From JACKIC01 sp964392305 (lineage in GTDB: Bacteria > Planctomycetota > UBA1135 > UBA2386), in NCBI GenBank assembly GCA_964392305.1, contig CAYMPV010000013.1:1-64000 (forward strand): 64,000 nt of DNA, written 5' to 3'. A model generated the notes under the pieces. It saw only the letters and a list, made by a program, of their open reading frames with translations, made no database searches and was not told the origin of the DNA. The position numbers were made by a program, and so were the translations under genes. Positions 34,345 through 44,206 of this stretch are shown here, one piece after another. The first letter of the stretch is position 1. The number at the start of each line of letters is the position of its first letter.

Positions 34345-35055
34345 ATGATAGCGACCATGACCGTCAGGCTGCGAGGCATTTCGCCGTTCCCAGGTTCCTC
34401 GAAGCGCCGCCCGCCCCGCGCGCGGGTCCGGTCGGGGTTCTTGGTGGTCCTGGGGTTGGTGGCGAGCCTCGGCGGTTGCCTCAGTGATCGTGAGAACACG
34501 ATCTCACGCACCGCGCGCATGCGGGAGATCGAAGCCGAACGGGTCGTCGCCGATCGCGTGCAGCGGGAGCTGACGATCCTGCGGCAGCTCACCGAAGACA
34601 ATCGCGACTCGATCGCCGAGGCCAAAGCCCGATCGATCGCCACCAGCTCGGAACTGCGCGCCGTGCTCGCCGAGTTGCATCACCAGCTCGGGCGGCTGCA
34701 GGCCGCCGAGAAGGACCTCGAGGCCGCCAGGCAACGCGCCGCCGCGATCGACCAGGAACTGGTGCCGCTGCGCGCACTGGAGGGCCGGATCACCGAGCGT
34801 GACCAGCGGCTGCAGGATCTCGCGGCGCAGCTGGCGGCGCTCGATCAGCAGGTCGCGGCGGCCGAACAGCAGCTCAGTGCCCGGCAGGCGGAACTGCAGC
34901 CCAAGGTGCAGGCGCTGCAACAGCAGCTCGCGGCGATCGCCAAACTCGAGCAAGCGATCGCCGCGGCGATGGCCGCCGCCAGCGTGGTGTCGCCGGCGGC
35001 GCAACCGCCGGTTCAGCCAGCTGTCCAGCCGCCAGTCCAGCCGGAGAAGAAGTGA
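34345..35055 (+). CDS. Coiled-coil lipoprotein, unknown function
   Basis: A 236-residue protein with a basic N-terminus, a hydrophobic segment and lipobox LGGC (residues 42-45), giving a lipid-anchored Cys45. The mature part is nearly all coiled coil, rich in Glu/Gln/Leu (about residues 55-210), and ends in a Pro-Val-Gln repeat (PPVQPAVQPPVQPEKK). It may be a spacer or tether in the envelope. The ATG at 34357 is an alternative start. I recognise no family. Confidence 0.75.
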   Translation: MIATMTVRLRGISPFPGSSKRRPPRARVRSGFLVVLGLVASLGGCLSDRENTISRTARMREIEAERVVADRVQRELTILRQLTEDNRDSIAEAKARSIATSSELRAVLAELHHQLGRLQAAEKDLEAARQRAAAIDQELVPLRALEGRITERDQRLQDLAAQLAALDQQVAAAEQQLSARQAELQPKVQALQQQLAAIAKLEQAIAAAMAAASVVSPAAQPPVQPAVQPPVQPEKK

Positions 35056-35058
35056 CCG

Positions 35059-36471
35059 CTACGGCCACTCGTGGTGGAACATCTCGCCGGCCGGGCGGTC
35101 GACGCGCTCGAACGTGTGGGCGCCGAACAGGTCGCGCTGCGCCTGGGTGAGGTTCTGCGGCAGGCGCGCGCGGCGGTATGAATCGAAGTAGCTCAGGCTG
35201 GCGCCCATCGCCAGGATCGGCACGCCGTGCTCGGCGGCCAGCGCGACGACCCGACGCCACGCGGCCTGGTGTTCCTGCAGGAAGCCGCCGAGCTCGGGGT
35301 CGAGCAGCAGGTTCGGCAGCCGCTTCTGCCTGGCGAACGCCGTCTGGATGCTGCGCAGGAACCGCGCGCGGATGATGCAGCCGCCCTTCCAGATGCGCGC
35401 GATCTCGCCGTAGTCCAGGCCCCAGCCCTTGTCGGCGTCGGCGGCGGCCAGCAGTTCGATGCCCTGCGCGTAAGAGCAGATCTTGCTGCAGTAGAGGGCG
35501 TCGCGCACCGCGTCGAGCACGACCTGGTCGAAGCGCGGCGACGGGTCCGGGCCGCGCAGTCGTTCGCTCGCCGCGATGCGCTCGGTCTTGCGCGCGCTCA
35601 GGTAGCGCGCTTCGACCGCCGCCTGCATGGTCGGTGCGGGCACGCCGTAGCGCAGCGCGATCTCGCTGGTCCAACGTCCGGTGCCCTTCTGTCCGGCGCG
35701 GTCGACGATCACGTCGACCATCGGCAATCCGGTCTGCGGGTCGTCGGCGCCGAGGATGCGCGCGGTGATCTCGACCAGGAACGATTCGAGGAAGCCTTCG
35801 TTCCACGCGGCGAACGTCGTCGCCATCTGCCTGGCGGACATGCCCAGCACGTTCTGCATCAGGTCGTAACACTCGGCGATCAGCTGCATGTCGCCGTACT
35901 CGATGCCGTTGTGCACCATCTTGACGAAGTGGCCCGCGGCGCCCGTGCCGATGTGCGTCACGCACGGCCCGTCCTCGACCTGCGCCGCGATCTTCTGCAG
36001 GATCGGCTGCAGATCGGCGTAGGCCGAGGCGTCGCCGCCGGGCATCAGGCTGGGACCGTTGAGCGCGCCTTCTTCGCCGCCCGAGACGCCCATGCCGACG
36101 AAGCGGAAGCCCTTGGCGGACAGCTCGCGACTGCGTCGTTCGGTGTCGTCGGGGTGTGAGTTGCCACCGTCGATGATCAGGTCGCCCGGCTCGAGGTGCG
36201 GCAGGAACGTGTTGATCGTGTCGTCGACGGGCTGGCCGGCCTTGACGAGCAACAGCAGCTTGCGCGGTCGCGCCAACGAGGCTGCGACCTCGGCCGGCGT
36301 CCTGGCGCCGACCATGCGTTGCCCTTGGCCGAGACGGGCCAGGGTGGCCTCGGTCTTGTCGTACGAGCGGTTGTAGACGGTGACCGGAAAACCGTTGCGG
36401 GCGATGTTGAGAGCCAGGTTCTGGCCCATCACGGCCAGACCGACGACACAGATCTGCGAGGAGCCTTCCAT
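35059..36471 (-). CDS. gnd: 6-phosphogluconate dehydrogenase (decarboxylating)
   Basis: A 470-residue enzyme of the oxidative pentose-phosphate pathway that turns 6-phosphogluconate into ribulose-5-phosphate and CO2 with NADP. The cofactor fold CVVGLAVMGQNLALNIARNG, the substrate-site motifs IIDGGNSHPDDT and GMGVSGGEEGALNGPS, and the His-Lys-area GHFVKMVHNGIEYGDMQ are all present. Length matches the long form. It lies 79 bases downstream of the HEAT-repeat gene on the same strand. Confidence 0.97.
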   Translation of the reverse strand: MEGSSQICVVGLAVMGQNLALNIARNGFPVTVYNRSYDKTEATLARLGQGQRMVGARTPAEVAASLARPRKLLLLVKAGQPVDDTINTFLPHLEPGDLIIDGGNSHPDDTERRSRELSAKGFRFVGMGVSGGEEGALNGPSLMPGGDASAYADLQPILQKIAAQVEDGPCVTHIGTGAAGHFVKMVHNGIEYGDMQLIAECYDLMQNVLGMSARQMATTFAAWNEGFLESFLVEITARILGADDPQTGLPMVDVIVDRAGQKGTGRWTSEIALRYGVPAPTMQAAVEARYLSARKTERIAASERLRGPDPSPRFDQVVLDAVRDALYCSKICSYAQGIELLAAADADKGWGLDYGEIARIWKGGCIIRARFLRSIQTAFARQKRLPNLLLDPELGGFLQEHQAAWRRVVALAAEHGVPILAMGASLSYFDSYRRARLPQNLTQAQRDLFGAHTFERVDRPAGEMFHHEWP

Positions 36472-36550
36472 GGAACGGGCGCGACTCTAGCGCGCCCGTG
36501 GGTGCTGCTCCGCAGCCTTTTCCTGTTCCGCCGCGCGGCGTGGGCCGCGC

Positions 36551-37792
36551 TCAGCGACCCGGTGTCGTCGCGGCCTTGCTCGCTTCGTTGACGCTCGCCA
36601 GCCACGACGGCCACTTGGTCGGGTTGTCGCCGGGATCGTTCGCGGCGACCTTGCCCAGAGCCCGGCGATACGCCTGCAGCACCATGCGCACCTCGGTGAC
36701 GCCGGCGACGGTGACGTCGAGAACGGTGCCGCTCGCCAACACGTCGACCTTGGGGTCGGCGATGAACGAGGCCGATGCGACCTCGACGTCGAAGTCGCGG
36801 ATGTAGGCCTGCTGATTGAGGATCGCGATGTGACCGCGCACGCCGCCGCTGCCATTGCCGCCGGCGGCGACCGCGGTGTTGGCGTTGGGTGCGGCGGCGA
36901 CCAGCAGTGGCAGGGCGTCGCGGTGGCCCAGGTTGCCGAACGCTTCGGCGGTGCGCACGCGGACCTCGGCGGCCTGGTGCATCAAGCCGGGGGCGAGATA
37001 GCTGACGACGGCCGCGGCCTGGGTGGGGGGCACGAGCGCGATCGCGCCTTGGCGCACCTCGGTGTCGCGATCGATGATCGCGGTGCGCCAGACGAAGCGG
37101 TCGTTACCGGCGGCCGGCCGGCCCTGCAGGGCCTCGACCGCGGCCAGGCGCTCGCGGTCGCTGCTGTTGCGCCGCGCTTCGCGGCGCAGATCGGCGTCGG
37201 CGTTCTGTTCCCGCACCAACAACTCGACGATCGCCGCACGCTGGGCGCGGCCGGTGCCCGGCCGCACCTGGTCGAGCAGCGCGCGCACCCGTGACGCGGT
37301 GTTGGCCTGTTGGTACTTGCGCGGCAGGACTTCGGGCTCGAGCTGGGCGAGCAGGTCGCGGATGCGGCGGTCGATGGCCTGGCGACGTTCGCGCGCGGCC
37401 CCTTCGTCGTTCTCGGCGTTGGTCGGCGCGGCGTTGCGTTCGAGCGCGGCGTCGAGGTGCCGCCACAGTTCCTTCTGCAGGCCCCAGGCATGGGCCTGGG
37501 AAGCGAGGTGCAGACTCGCGAAGGCGGTGCCGTCGGCGGCCTTCGACAACCTGGCCAGTTCGCGGCGCAAGTCGTCGTCGCTGCGGCGGCTGGTGACCCT
37601 CGCGGCGGGCACGATCACCACCCCGTCGCGGGTGGTGATCTCGAGGTCGGTGCCCTTCTCCACGACCTTGCCGACCAGTACGCGGCCGTCGTCGAGGCGG
37701 ACTTCGTCGGCGAGCAGCGCCGGACTGCAGAGTGCCAGCGCCACACAGACGCCAAGGGACCGGTAGAGAGGGGTTGTCAGGATGTGGCTCAT
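36551..37792 (-). CDS. Secreted HEAT-repeat protein
   Basis: A 413-residue protein with a signal peptide (VCVALALCSPALLA). A short beta domain follows (VRLDDGRVLVGKVVEKGTDLE, then VVIVPAARVTSR), of a type common in planctomycete secreted proteins. The middle has helical repeats of HEAT character (ERLAAVEALQGRPAAG; TEVRQGAIALVPPTQAAA; AEVRVRTAEAFGNLGHRDA). The C-terminus is beta-rich. No enzymatic motif is visible. It may scaffold other proteins in the envelope. It is divergent from the next gene by 68 bases. Confidence 0.75.
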   Translation of the reverse strand: MSHILTTPLYRSLGVCVALALCSPALLADEVRLDDGRVLVGKVVEKGTDLEITTRDGVVIVPAARVTSRRSDDDLRRELARLSKAADGTAFASLHLASQAHAWGLQKELWRHLDAALERNAAPTNAENDEGAARERRQAIDRRIRDLLAQLEPEVLPRKYQQANTASRVRALLDQVRPGTGRAQRAAIVELLVREQNADADLRREARRNSSDRERLAAVEALQGRPAAGNDRFVWRTAIIDRDTEVRQGAIALVPPTQAAAVVSYLAPGLMHQAAEVRVRTAEAFGNLGHRDALPLLVAAAPNANTAVAAGGNGSGGVRGHIAILNQQAYIRDFDVEVASASFIADPKVDVLASGTVLDVTVAGVTEVRMVLQAYRRALGKVAANDPGDNPTKWPSWLASVNEASKAATTPGR

Positions 37793-37860
37793 GTCGCTTT
37801 GGAGAAAGTCGGCGGCTCGCGGCGCGAGGGCGCAGCACCGCGGTATGCTCGGCGGCCAGC

Positions 37861-38787
37861 ATGAATCGTGCCGTAATCGTACCGGTCGCGAGCGTCTTCG
37901 CGAGTCTCGTCCTGGGGCTGGGGTCGGCGGTGGCGCAGGAGACGGGCAAGCCGCCCGCCGCTGGCCGAGAAGCCGATCCCGTCGAGCAACTTGTGGCCAC
38001 GATGCGGTCTGCTGAACAGGCCGCCCCGAGCCTGCGCGTCGTGCTCAAGACCGAGGGGCTACTGCCCAGCGGCCTGTCGGTGACGACCGAAGGCACCTTG
38101 CGTGTCCTGCGGGGGACACAGCCCGGGGATGCCCCGATGCTGCACAGCGTCGTCAGCATCGGCTTCGGCGACGGTCTGCGCGGTCTGGTCGAGTGCTCGC
38201 AGACGCAGAACGGCATCGAGATCTACGAGGACAACCCGGCGTTCGGCGAGGTGCTCGTACACCTGCCCGCCGCGATCGTGACGGACCTGCAATGGGCCGG
38301 CAAGGTGCTGGAGCGGGCCGATCTGCCCGGCATGGCCGACCGTCGCGCCGAGGCTCCTTTGGGCAGCGGCATGGTCGACGACCTGCGGCGGCAGTTCGCG
38401 CTCGTGATGGAGCCGGACGGCAAACGCGGTGCTGACGCTGGCGTGTGGCTGCGTGGTGAGCGGCGCGTCAAGGTCGCGGATCTCGACCCCGAACTGCCTC
38501 TGGCCGATCGCGTCGAACTGTTCGTGCGCAGCAAGGATCACGCGCTGCTCGAGGTCGTGCACAAGCAGGGTGACAAGGTCGTGCAGCACATCGTCGTCAC
38601 CGAGTTGGCCGTCGGCGAGCCGCTGCTGCCCAAGGACCTGCGTGTCGACGGCCGCGGTCAACGGGTGCGTGAGGTGCAGCAGTACCTGCCGCTGTGGGAA
38701 CAGATCGAGGAGGTGCTGATCAAGGCGGAGAGCAAGGCCGACGGCAAGGCCGGCGCCGAAGGCGTTCGGCCCAGCAAGCGGAAGTAG
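37861..38787 (+). CDS. Secreted protein of unknown function
   Basis: A 308-residue protein with a signal peptide ending around VLGLGSAVAQ. The mature chain alternates beta-like segments (LRVVLKTEGLLP, GLSVTTEGTLRVLR, HALLEVVHKQGDKVVQH), in a layout that recalls LolA/LppX-type half-barrels, but I cannot confirm this. It ends in a basic Lys/Ser-rich tail. It is divergent from the HEAT gene and convergent with prfC. Confidence 0.65.
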   Translation: MNRAVIVPVASVFASLVLGLGSAVAQETGKPPAAGREADPVEQLVATMRSAEQAAPSLRVVLKTEGLLPSGLSVTTEGTLRVLRGTQPGDAPMLHSVVSIGFGDGLRGLVECSQTQNGIEIYEDNPAFGEVLVHLPAAIVTDLQWAGKVLERADLPGMADRRAEAPLGSGMVDDLRRQFALVMEPDGKRGADAGVWLRGERRVKVADLDPELPLADRVELFVRSKDHALLEVVHKQGDKVVQHIVVTELAVGEPLLPKDLRVDGRGQRVREVQQYLPLWEQIEEVLIKAESKADGKAGAEGVRPSKRK

Positions 38788-38820
38788 GTCGCGGGCTCAC
38801 GTCGGGCGCGACCGGCGCGC

Positions 38821-40407
38821 TCAACCGTGATCTTCTTCGCTCGGAGGGGACTCGAACAGCTGCAGTCCCTTGTAGCGCGACTTCGCGTATTCGATCTCGA
38901 AGTCGCTGTGGAACAGGGCGACGAAGCGGCCGGCTTCGTCCTTGACCACCATCGGCAGGATCTCGAGCACCTCGTCGGTGACGTTGTCGATCCAACGCGC
39001 GCGCGTCCAGGCCTTGCGGTCCAGTCGCACCTCGACGTTGTACTCGCTCTCGAGCCGCGCCTGGAACACCTGCAGCTGCAGCTCGCCGATCGCGCCGAGG
39101 ATCGGCTCGCGCGCGCCGACGCGCGGCCAGAACACCTGTACGACGCCTTCCTCGCCGAGTTGCTCGAGGCCCTTGCCGAAGCCCTTGCTCATCGACGGTT
39201 CGCGCGGCGCCACCTGGGCGTAGATCTCGGGTGCGAAGCGCGGGAAGTTGCGCACCTCGAACGACGGCCCTGAACTGAGCACGTCGCCGACTCGGAACAT
39301 GCCCGGGTTGATCAGGCCGATGACGTCGCCGGGCCACGCTTCCTCGATCGAGACGCGTTCCTGGCCGAAGAAGCGGTGTGGGTGCGACAGACGCACGTCG
39401 CGGCCCATGCGCAGGTGTTTGGCCGCCATGCCGCGTTCGAAGTGCCCCGACGTGACGCGCAGGAAGGCGATGCGGTCGCGGTGCATCTTGTCCATGTTGG
39501 CCGCGACCTTGTAGACGAAGCCCGAGAAGTAGGGCGCGTTGGGCGGCACCTCGCCGTCGGTGGTCTGCATCGGCCCGGGTGGCGGGGCGATCTCCAGGAA
39601 ACGCTGCAGGATGTTCTCGACGCCGAAGTTGACCAACGCGCTGCAGAAGAACATCGGCGAGATCTTCTGCTGCAGGAACGCTTCGAGCGCGAACGGCTCG
39701 ACGCAGCTCTCGACCATGCTCATGTCCTCGAGCAGCTGGTCGTGCAGCCGCGGGCCGAGCTCTTCGCGCAGCCGCGGGTCGTCGGGCCCCTTGACGTCGA
39801 CGTGCGCCTTGGTCGCGTTGTGCGCGGTGCGCTCGAACAAGAACACCTGCTTCTCGCGCAGCGAGTAGACGCCGCGGAAGTTGTCGCCGCTGCCGATCGG
39901 CCAGGTCGCCGGCGTGACGGTGATGCCGAGCACCTTCTCGACTTCGTCCATCAGGTCGAGCGGCGAGCGCGACGGCCGGTCGAGCTTGTTGACGACGGTG
40001 ACGATCGGGATGCCGCGGTCGCGACACACCTTGAACAGCTTGATCGTCTGCGGCTCGACGCCCTTGGCGCCGTCGATCAGCATCAGCGCGGCGTCGGCGG
40101 CGACCAGCGTGCGGTAGGTGTCCTCGCTGAAATCCTGGTGGCCCGGCGTGTCGAGCAGGTTGACGCAGTGGCCCTGATACTCGAACTGCAACGCCGAGCT
40201 CGTGATCGAGATGCCGCGCTTCTTCTCGATCTCCATCCAGTCCGAGGTCGCGCTCTGGCCACCCTTCCTGGCCTTGACCGAACCGGCCTCACGCAGTGCG
40301 CCGCCGTAGAGCAACAGCTTCTCGGTGAGGGTCGTCTTGCCGGCGTCGGGGTGCGAGATGATCGCGAAGGTGCGGCGGCGCTGGATCTCGTGGTCGAGGT
40401 CGGACAT
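38821..40407 (-). CDS. prfC: Peptide chain release factor 3
   Basis: A 528-residue translational GTPase that removes RF1/RF2 from the ribosome after termination. G1 is SHPDAGKTTLTEKLL, G2 lies in KKRGISITSSALQF, G3 is LDTPGHQDFSEDT and G4 is NKLDRPSRSP. The RF3-specific DWMEIEKKRGISITSS block separates it from EF-G. Length matches the family. It lies 77 bases after the DUF3352-like gene on the same strand. Confidence 0.97.
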   Translation of the reverse strand: MSDLDHEIQRRRTFAIISHPDAGKTTLTEKLLLYGGALREAGSVKARKGGQSATSDWMEIEKKRGISITSSALQFEYQGHCVNLLDTPGHQDFSEDTYRTLVAADAALMLIDGAKGVEPQTIKLFKVCRDRGIPIVTVVNKLDRPSRSPLDLMDEVEKVLGITVTPATWPIGSGDNFRGVYSLREKQVFLFERTAHNATKAHVDVKGPDDPRLREELGPRLHDQLLEDMSMVESCVEPFALEAFLQQKISPMFFCSALVNFGVENILQRFLEIAPPPGPMQTTDGEVPPNAPYFSGFVYKVAANMDKMHRDRIAFLRVTSGHFERGMAAKHLRMGRDVRLSHPHRFFGQERVSIEEAWPGDVIGLINPGMFRVGDVLSSGPSFEVRNFPRFAPEIYAQVAPREPSMSKGFGKGLEQLGEEGVVQVFWPRVGAREPILGAIGELQLQVFQARLESEYNVEVRLDRKAWTRARWIDNVTDEVLEILPMVVKDEAGRFVALFHSDFEIEYAKSRYKGLQLFESPPSEEDHG

Positions 40408-40484
40408 TTGCGGGCGAACATGCTAACGATCGGGGCGCGGCGATGCACGGGCCGCGCCACCAAGGTGCTCGCGGCGTAGGAACT

Positions 40485-42269
40485 TCAGTCGACCGCGGTC
40501 ATGCAGGCGAAGGCGCCGCTGATCAACAGCGGGTCGAACACCGGCAGCGAGCCGCGCCGGACCAGACGGCAACCGCCAGGTGTCGCCTCGAGCACGGTGA
40601 GTTCGGGGCCCAGGTGCGGCAGCAGCGCCTGCAGTCGCGGCACGTCGGCGAGGTCGAAGTCGAAGCCGTCGCGTTGCCACTCGTAACTGCCGATCTCGGT
40701 CAGCATCAGCCCGGGCGCGTAGGTCTGCTGCAGCAGGCCGTGCAGGTCCAGGTAGAACATCGCGGTGGCGTTGCCGCGGCGCGCGACCAGCGGGGAACGC
40801 GCCAGCGCCTGGTCGAAGTTGGGCTGCCGGCTGGCGTCGATCGCGCAGCGCACCGGCTGCGGCAGCATGCCGAACAGGAAGTGGTCGGGCGTGGCGGTCC
40901 AACTGAACGCGAACGGCAGCTCGCGGTCGATCAGATCGACCCACCAGACCTTGCTGCCGTCGTGCAGGAACTGCTCGAGATAGGCGCGGTGGGCGATGCG
41001 GCGCTTCTCGGCGCGGTCCTTGGCCTTGTTCGGCGCGATGTCGACCATCTTCTCCCACATCGTCGCGAGGTGTTCTCCGAACTTCGCGCCGTCGCGCAGC
41101 GGCACTGCGGCCACGGCGCCGGAGAAGCCGATGCCGCCCTGGCTGGGCGCGCTCCAGGCGACGACGCAGTCGCTGGCGTTGCCGATCAGATCGTCGCGCA
41201 GCCGCACGCCGGTCCGCGACTGCAGCTCGCCGAGGAACTGTTGATAGTCCCCGCCGGTTTCCTGTCCGCTCAACGCGCTGATCACCGCGAGCAGCAGGTT
41301 CTCGAAGCTGCCGTCGGCGCCGCGCATCGCCGCCGCCACGGTCGCGTCCTTGGGGATCAGCACCAGGTCGTCTTGCGACAGCGTGTTGCCGCGCAGTTCG
41401 CCGAGCAGGCCCGACGGCTTGGGCGCCTCGAGCTGCAGCCGCGATACGAAGCCGTCCCCTTCGAGGCCCGACTCGGCGAGCGCGGCGGTGACCTGGCTCA
41501 GGCCGAGCGGTCCCCAGAAGCGGTTCGCGATCGGCGCTTTCACGGCCAGCTTGTCGAGTGCGGCCCAGGTGCGCAGCACCGGCCGCTCCACCTTCGCCCC
41601 GTCGCGCAGCTGTTGCAGCGCGGCGTTGCCGCCGAGCCCCTCGTCCTGGTTGCGCAAGCCCGCGACGATCTGCGCTCCAGCCGCCTTGCCGACGGTGATG
41701 CACAGGTAGCCGTCGATCGTCGCGCTGCCCACGAACGGCGCCGTGGCGACCTGTACGCCGCGGAACGGCACGCCCGCGATGTCCACCGCCTGCAGTTCAG
41801 TCTGCCCCGTGAGGGCGCCGAGTGTGGCCGCGAACGCCGCGTCGGCCGGGGCGGCGCCGTCGCCGAACTTCACCACGAGCCCAGCGGCGGGCGGTTGCAA
41901 GTCGACCAGGAACGCGCAGCCGGGCCGCTGCAACGCGTCGACCAGCAGGTCGAACAGGGCCAGCACGTGCCTGGCCTCAGGCTCTCGCGTTGCCGCCGAC
42001 TCACACAGCGTGCGTGTCGCCGCGAGCAGTTGGCCGATCAGGTGGCGCACCTCGGGTTCGGCGGCGAGCCGTTCGCTACGGTTGCTCGGCGTGGCCGCGG
42101 GCGCGCCGGCACCGAACCACTGCACGAACAGCAGGCTGTCGGCGGGCGCGGTGCGCAACAGCGCTGGATCCTCGGGCAGCGGCGGCAGCGGCAACGGCAG
42201 CGGCGTGCCGACCAAACCGAGGGCGCTGGCCATGACCAGCATGAGGTGCTTGAAGAAATCGCCGAACAT
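40485..42269 (-). CDS. DUF3352-like secreted or anchored protein
   Basis: A 594-residue protein with an N-terminal hydrophobic segment (HLMLVMASALGLVG). The PADSLLFVQWFG near residue 45 resembles the VPADT.ly... opening of DUF3352-type proteins, and later parts carry similar short blocks (LLLAVISALSGQETGGDYQQ, VRLRDDLIGNASDCVVAW). Such proteins are common in planctomycetes and have no known function. The start is the ATG at 42269 with GAGGAG 8-13 bases before it. It is 119 bases downstream of the DUF3299 gene. Confidence 0.7.
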   Translation of the reverse strand: MFGDFFKHLMLVMASALGLVGTPLPLPLPPLPEDPALLRTAPADSLLFVQWFGAGAPAATPSNRSERLAAEPEVRHLIGQLLAATRTLCESAATREPEARHVLALFDLLVDALQRPGCAFLVDLQPPAAGLVVKFGDGAAPADAAFAATLGALTGQTELQAVDIAGVPFRGVQVATAPFVGSATIDGYLCITVGKAAGAQIVAGLRNQDEGLGGNAALQQLRDGAKVERPVLRTWAALDKLAVKAPIANRFWGPLGLSQVTAALAESGLEGDGFVSRLQLEAPKPSGLLGELRGNTLSQDDLVLIPKDATVAAAMRGADGSFENLLLAVISALSGQETGGDYQQFLGELQSRTGVRLRDDLIGNASDCVVAWSAPSQGGIGFSGAVAAVPLRDGAKFGEHLATMWEKMVDIAPNKAKDRAEKRRIAHRAYLEQFLHDGSKVWWVDLIDRELPFAFSWTATPDHFLFGMLPQPVRCAIDASRQPNFDQALARSPLVARRGNATAMFYLDLHGLLQQTYAPGLMLTEIGSYEWQRDGFDFDLADVPRLQALLPHLGPELTVLEATPGGCRLVRRGSLPVFDPLLISGAFACMTAVD

Positions 42270-42388
42270 GATGCTGCTCCTCGCAGATGAGACTGCCCCG
42301 GCAACGACCTGTTGCCGCGGGCGAGCCTAAGTGCACGAAGCAGGCATGGCCAGACCGGCGTGCGAACGTCACGCGCGGCGGCTGCGGG

Positions 42389-43390
42389 CTAGCGGATCAC
42401 CTCGACGCTCTCGACGTGCAGTTGGTAGATGTCGACGCAGTAACCATCCATGACCGTCTCCTCGACCTTGAACGTGCCGATGATCTTGAGCGGGTCGAAG
42501 AAGTAATCGGTGGTCTTCCCCTTGGGCATCACCACGCGCACGATGCCGTGGATGTCGGGCGGCTGGCCGTAGCAACACGACCACAGCGACTGCACCAGCA
42601 AGAACTCCTTGATGTCCTGGACTTCGTCGATCGGCAACATGAAGCCGGTCATCAGGACCCTCTTGCCCGACAGGTTGCGCACGCGCTCTGGCATGCCTGC
42701 GAGCCCTTTCTCGTAGGGCCACGACGTCAGCTCGTCGAACGGCAGGATCTTGTCGAGGCCCGTGATCATGCCCGCCTTGATCTGCTCGGCCAGCTTGCGC
42801 TCGGCCTCGAGCATCGCCTCGGCGCTGCGCATCGCCGCGAGGTCCGCCGGGTCGGTGCCTTTGGGCTTGTCGCCTTGCTTGCCGACGTCGGTCTTGGCCT
42901 GCTCCTTTGCGTCCTGGCCCTTGGCATCCCGCTGCTGCGGTTGCTTCGTGTCCTTCGCTGGTGGATCCTGTGGCGGTCGAACCGGGACCGGATCGACCGG
43001 TTTGGGAGCGGGCTCGACCTTGACGGGCTCCTGTGTGCCCCGTTCCGTGCCCCGCTCGGCACTTCGCACCGGTGACGGCGGGTCCTGGGGCGCTGCCAGG
43101 ATCGAACGCGCGAAGCTGCCGCGATCGGCGAACTCGTCGCGCGTCGTTGCGCCGCCGTCGCGGCGCAGCAGGGCCACGCCAACGGTCGCCGACACGCCCA
43201 GCAACACCACCGCCGCGGCGAGCACATGCGCGCGTGACCGACGCCGCGGTGCCGTGATGTTGGTGCCTGCGGCGCGGCGCAGGATCGCGTCGAGACGGTC
43301 TGGCGGTGTCGCGCGCCCGGCCAGTTCGTCGCAGGTGAGCTGCAGACGGCGCAGCTCGATCTGGTCTTCGAGATCGTGTTCGTGGTTCAT
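42389..43390 (-). CDS. Membrane protein with anti-sigma-like N-terminus and DUF3299 domain
   Basis: A 333-residue protein. Residues 1-55 are cytoplasmic, followed by one membrane segment (about 56-75, VLAAAVVLLGVSATVGVALL), a long Pro/Lys/Gln-rich linker and a C-terminal DUF3299-like domain (about 215-333): KRVLMTGFMLPID, FLLVQSLWSCCYGQPPDIH, TDYFFDPLKIIGTFKVEE. Its ATG overlaps the TGA of the ECF sigma gene (ATGA). The layout is that of a membrane anti-sigma factor whose outside domain is DUF3299 (inference), which may sense a metal through the CC pair. Confidence 0.78.
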   Translation of the reverse strand: MNHEHDLEDQIELRRLQLTCDELAGRATPPDRLDAILRRAAGTNITAPRRRSRAHVLAAAVVLLGVSATVGVALLRRDGGATTRDEFADRGSFARSILAAPQDPPSPVRSAERGTERGTQEPVKVEPAPKPVDPVPVRPPQDPPAKDTKQPQQRDAKGQDAKEQAKTDVGKQGDKPKGTDPADLAAMRSAEAMLEAERKLAEQIKAGMITGLDKILPFDELTSWPYEKGLAGMPERVRNLSGKRVLMTGFMLPIDEVQDIKEFLLVQSLWSCCYGQPPDIHGIVRVVMPKGKTTDYFFDPLKIIGTFKVEETVMDGYCVDIYQLHVESVEVIR

Positions 43391-44040
43391 TGCCGTTCCT
43401 CCTGTGCGAGCTGTCGTTCGATGCAGGCACGCAGCGCGTCGCGCGCGCGGCCCAGCAGGGACTTGATGCCGTGTTCCTTGATGCCGAGCCGCCGCGCCGC
43501 CTCGCGGTACGAGAGGCCTTCGACGTGGTGCCATTCGACGGCGCTGCGCACGCGACCACCGAGGCGGTCGATGCAGCGGCGCAACGCGGCGACGCGGGCG
43601 TCGTCGAAGGCGTGCGGCTCGATCGCGAGCCGGTCGACGGCGTCGGCCCACGCGACCGTCGGCGCCTGCTGGCGCTGCCGGCGCCGGCGCGCGATCAGCA
43701 GATTGCGGGCGATGCCGCGCAGGTACGCGGGCGGAGAGAGCACCGGTTCACCGCGCCCGAGGCCCTCGGCGAGGCGCACGAACGCGTCCTGCATCAGGTC
43801 GTCGGCCTCGTGCGGGTCGGCGCCGAGCAGCCGCAGGTAGCGCCACACCATGCTTTGATGGTGCTGCACCAGGGTCGCGAACGAGTCGGTCGTTCGCGGG
43901 TCCGCTTCCCCCCTGTCGCCAGCTTCCTTGTCGGCGGAACCGGACGCCGCCGCCGCCGGGTCCTGGGGCGCGACCGGTGCGGACCCCAGCTCGGTGCCCG
44001 GATGCCGCGCCGGTGCGTCGGCCTGCTGCGCGATCGTCAT
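43387..44040 (-). CDS. ECF-family RNA polymerase sigma factor
   Basis: A 217-residue regulator with a ~45-residue Ala/Pro-rich extension, then region 2 (YLRLLGADPHEADDLMQDAF, which binds the -10) and region 4 (VEGLSYREAARRLGIKEHGI with a helix-turn-helix, which binds the -35). Neither Cys nor a C-terminal extension is seen. It is coupled to a membrane DUF3299 gene (ATGA overlap), the usual arrangement of a sigma and its anti-sigma. The target promoters are unknown. Confidence 0.9.
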   Translation of the reverse strand: MTIAQQADAPARHPGTELGSAPVAPQDPAAAASGSADKEAGDRGEADPRTTDSFATLVQHHQSMVWRYLRLLGADPHEADDLMQDAFVRLAEGLGRGEPVLSPPAYLRGIARNLLIARRRRQRQQAPTVAWADAVDRLAIEPHAFDDARVAALRRCIDRLGGRVRSAVEWHHVEGLSYREAARRLGIKEHGIKSLLGRARDALRACIERQLAQEERQ

Positions 44041-44206
44041 GCCAGCACAGTGTCCGCGACTTGCGGCTGGGGTGCAGGAACCTGCAGAAATCCGCGCGGG
44101 CCGGCACCCGTGCGGCCGGGCGGTGCGGGCCGGGTCCGCTCGCGACGCGCCTGGGACACAGCCGCCCGGTGGCCGGGGCGCGCGCTTCGTTATCCTGCGT
44201 TGCCCC

